In this document: one piece after another, positions 4,539 through 8,852 of the stretch
Layout: each line of letters starts with the position of its first letter
Numbering within the stretch: position 1 is the stretch's first letter
Source of the DNA: Hyphomonadaceae bacterium
GTDB lineage: Bacteria; Pseudomonadota; Alphaproteobacteria; Caulobacterales; Aquidulcibacteraceae
Length of the DNA stretch: 8,852 nucleotides
Assembly: GCA_025458365.1 (NCBI GenBank)
Contig: JALOSP010000029.1
Span: 1-8,852, forward strand
Direction of reading: 5' to 3'
The notes under the pieces: model-generated
The model's input: the letters and a program-made list of their open reading frames with translations, nothing else
Databases searched by the model: none
Told to the model about the DNA's origin: nothing
Translations under genes and position numbers: made by a program

Positions 4539-6830
4539 GTGGAAAGCGCAGGACTGATTGCCGGACTGGTGGCCACCGCGATTGCCGGTGGTCTGGCGGG
4601 CTATGGCCTGGCCAGATCGGTTCAGGTCCGTGGCGGACGCCCGTTGGCATCGGGCGCTATGGATCCGGTCCTTCACCGGCTGGGCGCTGCCATGCTGGTC
4701 TGGTCGCCTGCGACCGGTTCGTCTGGCGGCGGCAGGTCCGATTCCGGCGTGCCGGAACTGCTGGCCTCGCCAGACCAGTGTGCCACACTGGCACGAGCCT
4801 TGGAGCTTCCATCAGAGGGACTGTCCGGGGCACCACTTGTGGCCCGTCTGGAAGCTCTCGACCCCACTATCGGTCCAAGGATCACCGCGCTTCGCGACAG
4901 GGGTGCAGGCTTTGCCACCAGCATTGCCGGGCTTGCCCTGCTGGGCGGAACAACCGGTCCGCGCGCCTGGATCAAGCTCACCACCGATCCATCAGCCGCA
5001 CAGCGCCTGTCCGATCTGGACCGGGCGCCGGTGCTGGCCTGGCGTCTGGATCGTTCGGGGCGTCTGGTCTGGGCCAATCAGGCTTATCTGACAGCTGTCG
5101 AGGCGCGCTCGGCCGATGAAGCCGGGATGCTGGACCGCAATGTCGAGGCCGACGCCGCCGTGGCGCTGACCGGCCAGCCAATCACCGGACGCCACAGCTT
5201 CGTCTCTGGCGGCCAGCGCCGCAGCTATGAAGTCATCCATCAGCCGCTGCCGGACGGCGTGGCAGGCCTCGCCTTCGATCAGACCGCCCAAGCCGAGCGT
5301 CTGGCCCGGATTGACCGGGAAGTGCGGGCCCATGTGGAAACGCTGAACCATCTCAACGATGCGGTTGTGATGTTCGACCGCCATCAGGAACTGGTGTTCT
5401 ACAACCGTGCCTTTGCACGCCTGTGGAAGCTGGAGGACACCTGGCTCAATGCCCGGCCGACCCATGGCGAATGGCTGGATCATTTGCGCGAGCGGGGCAG
5501 GCTTGCCCAGCCGGGCACCTATCGCGAATGGCGCACGCAGGAATTGTCGGTCTATCAGGATGCGGTTGGCAGCATTCCTGACGATCTCTGGCGGATGCCT
5601 GATGGTCGCATTTTGCGGTTTGCGCGCCAGCGCCAACCAGATGGCGGACTGCTGCTGCTGTTTGAAGATATCTCCGATACCACCAGTCTGAAGGCCCAGT
5701 ATCAAACCCAGATGGCCGTGCAAGCCGCCACGCTGGACAAGCTGGTGGAGGCCGTAGGCGTGTTTGCAGGTGATGGCACATTGAAGCTGGCCAACAGTGC
5801 CTTTTGTGCCCTCTGGCGGGTCGATCCCGGGGTCCTCGAAACCCGACCTGACTTTGCAGTCGTGCGCGAGACGGCGATCAAATTGTGCGAGGATCCCGCC
5901 CACTGGGATGACCTGCGCGCTCGTGTCTGCGATCCGTCGCCGCATAGCAGGCGCGATACGGAAGGCCGCCTGACCCTGCTGGACGAGCGCATCCTGTCCT
6001 GGCGCACGCGGCCGCTGCCGGATGGTGCCACGCTGGTGGCATGGGACGACATCACCGGGGCCGAACGCTATCAGGACCAGTTGCAACTGGCAGCCGACAC
6101 CGCCCGCGAAGCTGATGCGCTGAAAACCGACTTCGTGCGCAACATCGCCTACCAGCTGAAGAACCCGCTGACCCCGATCAAGGCCTATGGCGAAATGCTG
6201 TTGATGGGCGTGGCCGGGCCGCTGAGCGAAGGCCAGACCGGCTACATCCAGGCGATGGCGGCCTCGGCAGGCGAACTGGAGGAGACCATCAACCGGCTGA
6301 TGCAACTCGCCCTCATCGAGGCAGGCAAGATGGATCTCGACATCGGGGACGTGAACATTCCCGAGGCGCTGGAATCGGTGGCTTCGATGGTCCAGTCGCA
6401 ATTGTCCGATGCTCCGGTGCGGATCGAAGTCGCGTGCGATCCCGGGGTTCGAATGATCCGTGGCGACAGCGCCCGGGTGCATCAGATGCTGTACACGATC
6501 ACCCGTCAGTCGCTGGAAGCGGTGGCCGGTCAACCGGACGCAGTGGTGCGGCTGGGTGCCAGTGCGCGTCAGGGCGGTGTCTTGCTGACGGTCTGGGACA
6601 ATGGCCCGCTGATGCCGCTTGATCTCCAGCACACGGCGTTCAGCCAGATCGATTCCAATGAACGGCGCAGCGGGGTCGGCTCGGTGCTGGTCCACCGGTT
6701 TGCCGAAATGCTGGGTGGCTGGGTCGCGATCCGGTCGGAGGAGGGCGCGGGGACGACCGTGTCGATCCATTTGCCGCTGGAAGCGCGCACCGATCACAGC
6801 GCGCCAGAGCTGGACCTGCGTGCGGCCTGA
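4539..6830 (+). CDS. divL: DivL-like atypical sensor kinase with tyrosine at the phosphoacceptor site
   Basis: The 763-residue protein matches the length and plan of Caulobacter DivL (769 residues), a membrane-bound regulator that binds DivK~P and controls the CckA-ChpT-CtrA phosphorelay. A single N-terminal membrane segment (about 5-25) is followed by a weak PAS-like region (40-155) and three clearer PAS repeats (about 160-250, 268-380, 398-505), each with the WANxAY/YNRAF/ANSAF-type block. A helical linker leads to the HisKA-like helix DFVRNIAYQLKNPL (531-543), in which Tyr538 (TAC at 6150-6152) replaces the phosphoacceptor His, as Tyr550 does in Caulobacter. In the ATPase domain the N-box lacks its Asn (TITRQS, 653-658), the G1 box reads DNGPL instead of DxGxG, and G2 keeps GVG (712-714). 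It is therefore probably a signalling scaffold rather than an active kinase. GTG start with AGGAG ten bases upstream. It ends 12 bases before a convergent gene. Confidence 0.92.
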   Translation: MESAGLIAGLVATAIAGGLAGYGLARSVQVRGGRPLASGAMDPVLHRLGAAMLVWSPATGSSGGGRSDSGVPELLASPDQCATLARALELPSEGLSGAPLVARLEALDPTIGPRITALRDRGAGFATSIAGLALLGGTTGPRAWIKLTTDPSAAQRLSDLDRAPVLAWRLDRSGRLVWANQAYLTAVEARSADEAGMLDRNVEADAAVALTGQPITGRHSFVSGGQRRSYEVIHQPLPDGVAGLAFDQTAQAERLARIDREVRAHVETLNHLNDAVVMFDRHQELVFYNRAFARLWKLEDTWLNARPTHGEWLDHLRERGRLAQPGTYREWRTQELSVYQDAVGSIPDDLWRMPDGRILRFARQRQPDGGLLLLFEDISDTTSLKAQYQTQMAVQAATLDKLVEAVGVFAGDGTLKLANSAFCALWRVDPGVLETRPDFAVVRETAIKLCEDPAHWDDLRARVCDPSPHSRRDTEGRLTLLDERILSWRTRPLPDGATLVAWDDITGAERYQDQLQLAADTAREADALKTDFVRNIAYQLKNPLTPIKAYGEMLLMGVAGPLSEGQTGYIQAMAASAGELEETINRLMQLALIEAGKMDLDIGDVNIPEALESVASMVQSQLSDAPVRIEVACDPGVRMIRGDSARVHQMLYTITRQSLEAVAGQPDAVVRLGASARQGGVLLTVWDNGPLMPLDLQHTAFSQIDSNERRSGVGSVLVHRFAEMLGGWVAIRSEEGAGTTVSIHLPLEARTDHSAPELDLRAA

Positions 6831-6842
6831 GCCTGCCCGCCC

Positions 6843-7640
6843 TTACCGCCGCCCCGACACACTGAAGCGCGTTGCCCGGAACCGCACAGTGCCTGCCTCT
6901 TCGGTCGGCATCTCGATCTGGATCGGCACGAAATAGCCACCCGATTGGGCAAACAGGAAGGTCAGATTGCCGGGATCGATCGGGTCAGAGAATCCGGCGA
7001 CCGGCGTAAATCGCACGGCGCAGCGCACAGCCGCACCGCGATAGCCTGCGATATTCACCTGCTGGGTACCGTTGGGCCGCATCACGAGATCAAACCGGCG
7101 GCGTCCTTCGCCCAGCACCCGTACCGTGCCGATGCACGGGCTGCCCTGGGCAACCAGCATCCGGCCGAGCATGGTGATGTCATCCACCACCCCTGAGCGC
7201 TGGGCCGGTGTGGCGGGCGGATTGCCCATGTTGATGTCCTGATTGGACGTGGTCGTCACCGTCGTGTCGGTGAAGGCAGCATTGATCACCCGGTTGCGCC
7301 GTCCGCCTTGTGACCGGAACGAACGGGTCCGCAGGGTCGTGCCATCATACACGCCGGAAACCGCATATTGATAGTCCTGTCGCGTGCCCACCAGTTCGCG
7401 AGCCACGCCCGTGGCCCGGCGGGTGGCCGTTGCACTGTAGCGACCGTCAGCGAATGTGAAGGCGTAGGCGGCGCTGCCCACGTTCACGCCCCGGGCCACG
7501 ATGCCATAGGTGACGGAAAAGCCGGTGAGCGGTTGGGGCGCCGCGGCAGGTTGCGCCACAACATTGGTGGGAGCCCCCACGCTGCATGCGGCAAATGCGA
7601 GCAGTGCGGCACCAGCCCGCGCGCGGGTTGACTTGGTCAT
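6843..7640 (-). CDS. DUF3108 domain-containing exported protein
   Basis: The 265-residue product starts with an export signal: basic MTKSTRARAG, then the hydrophobic stretch AALLAFAACSVGA. Cleavage after VVA (residue 29) would fit signal peptidase I. FAAC with Cys19 is a non-standard lipobox, so a lipoprotein cannot be excluded. The mature part has the DUF3108 pattern: FSVTYGIVARGVNVGSAAY (41-59), a central VDDITMLGRML (152-162) where the family often has DPLSxLL, GEGRRRFDLVM (178-188) and a late FTPVAGF block. Cys169 and Cys207 occupy typical positions and may form a periplasmic disulfide. The fold is expected to be a beta-rich envelope protein of unknown function. The frame begins with GTG-ATG; I took the ATG at 7640, with GGGGTG ten bases upstream. 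It is divergent from serC and convergent with divL. Confidence 0.82.
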   Translation of the reverse strand: MTKSTRARAGAALLAFAACSVGAPTNVVAQPAAAPQPLTGFSVTYGIVARGVNVGSAAYAFTFADGRYSATATRRATGVARELVGTRQDYQYAVSGVYDGTTLRTRSFRSQGGRRNRVINAAFTDTTVTTTSNQDINMGNPPATPAQRSGVVDDITMLGRMLVAQGSPCIGTVRVLGEGRRRFDLVMRPNGTQQVNIAGYRGAAVRCAVRFTPVAGFSDPIDPGNLTFLFAQSGGYFVPIQIEMPTEEAGTVRFRATRFSVSGRR

Positions 7641-7702
7641 CACAGAAAAACACCCCGACTATCAAAGCGGCCCACGTCGACACGGTTAAACCGGCTTTGC
7701 GG

Positions 7703-7708
7703 CATAAT
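7703..7708 (+). promoter_or_regulatory. Possible -10 box for serC
   Basis: CATAAT matches the bacterial TATAAT consensus at five of six bases and would start a transcript near 7715, giving a leader of about 120 bases before serC. A TCGACA at 7677-7682 resembles TTGACA, but the 20-base spacer is longer than the preferred 17, so the assignment is tentative. The hexamer lies between arms GCGGC (7699-7703) and GCCGC (7716-7720). Confidence 0.3.
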
Positions 7709-7729
7709 CTTGATCGCCGCAGCTTTCCA

Positions 7730-7834
7730 CTGTGCAGACACAGAAGTTTCGCTTGCGCCTCCAGTTGAAATGGTGTGCAAGCGCACCGGGCCAGACGCTC
7801 CCAACGGCGTCCAGTCCATCTGCAAGGATGGGAG
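7730..7834 (+). promoter_or_regulatory. Structured serC leader RNA that can sequester the ribosome binding site
   Basis: The leader can fold into successive hairpins. CTGTG/CACAG (7730-7734 with 7739-7743) closes a four-base loop. A 9-bp stem joins CGCTTGCGC (7750-7758) and GTGCAAGCG (7775-7783), with one G-U pair. CTCCCA (7798-7803) pairs with TGGGAG (7829-7834), covering the serC Shine-Dalgarno. Competing pairings exist: GGTGTG/CGCACC (7772-7777 with 7782-7787), GACGC/GCGTC (7794-7798 with 7807-7811) and CCATC/GATGG (7816-7820 with 7827-7831). The setting agrees with the known alphaproteobacterial serC leader motif, a putative cis-regulatory RNA whose last stem overlaps the serC ribosome binding site. 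I recognise it by position and design, not by an alignment. Confidence 0.6.
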
Positions 7835-7837
7835 AAC

Positions 7838-8852
<1,015 letters not shown>

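Noticed and set aside
4992..6797. A 601-codon open frame on the minus strand opposite divL
   Set aside because: It runs antisense to a clearly recognised kinase gene, its translation is rich in Arg, His, Gln and Pro with no family pattern, and such long shadow frames are common in G+C-rich DNA.
6831..6842. Terminator between the convergent divL and DUF3108 genes
   Set aside because: The gap is only 12 bases and I found no stem with a T-tract in it or at the gene ends.

Overview
The window looks like an ordinary chromosomal segment of a G+C-rich alphaproteobacterium. The best clue is a DivL-type cell-cycle kinase with tyrosine at the phosphoacceptor position, a family typical of Caulobacterales, Maricaulales and related orders. 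The alphaproteobacterial form of SerC, a near-consensus CtrA box and GANTC (CcrM-type) sites agree with this. A Caulobacter/Maricaulis/Hyphomonas-like host is an inference; no rRNA or other marker is present to fix the genus. I see no insertion sequence, phage gene, tRNA or CRISPR array.

Layout from left to right. Bases 1-600 hold the 3' part of a membrane-anchored YugP-type zinc metallopeptidase (+). Convergent with it are a ClpP-family serine protease (627-1232, -) and, upstream of that on the same strand, mutL (1330-3198, -). Divergent from mutL, across about 100 bases, is rarD (3297-4223, +), a DMT-superfamily permease. A 315-base gap follows. It holds a strong hairpin whose T-tract lies on the minus strand, a near-consensus CtrA box, an 8-bp inverted repeat and a GANTC site. 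Next comes divL (4539-6830, +), convergent with a DUF3108 envelope protein gene (6843-7640, -). The last gene is serC (7838 to the right edge, +), preceded by a structured leader that can pair with its ribosome binding site.

Most genes are housekeeping and unrelated in pathway: proteolysis (YugP-like, ClpP), mismatch repair (MutL), small-molecule transport (RarD), cell-cycle signalling (DivL), envelope (DUF3108) and serine/PLP synthesis (SerC). I do not see a new multi-gene system. The points most worth following are regulatory or residue-level: the degenerate kinase core of DivL and its putative CtrA/CcrM-type promoter; the serC leader with mutually exclusive hairpins; an orphan terminator that may end an unannotated small RNA; a hairpin that abuts the rarD GTG start; and a MutL endonuclease motif lacking its second glutamate.
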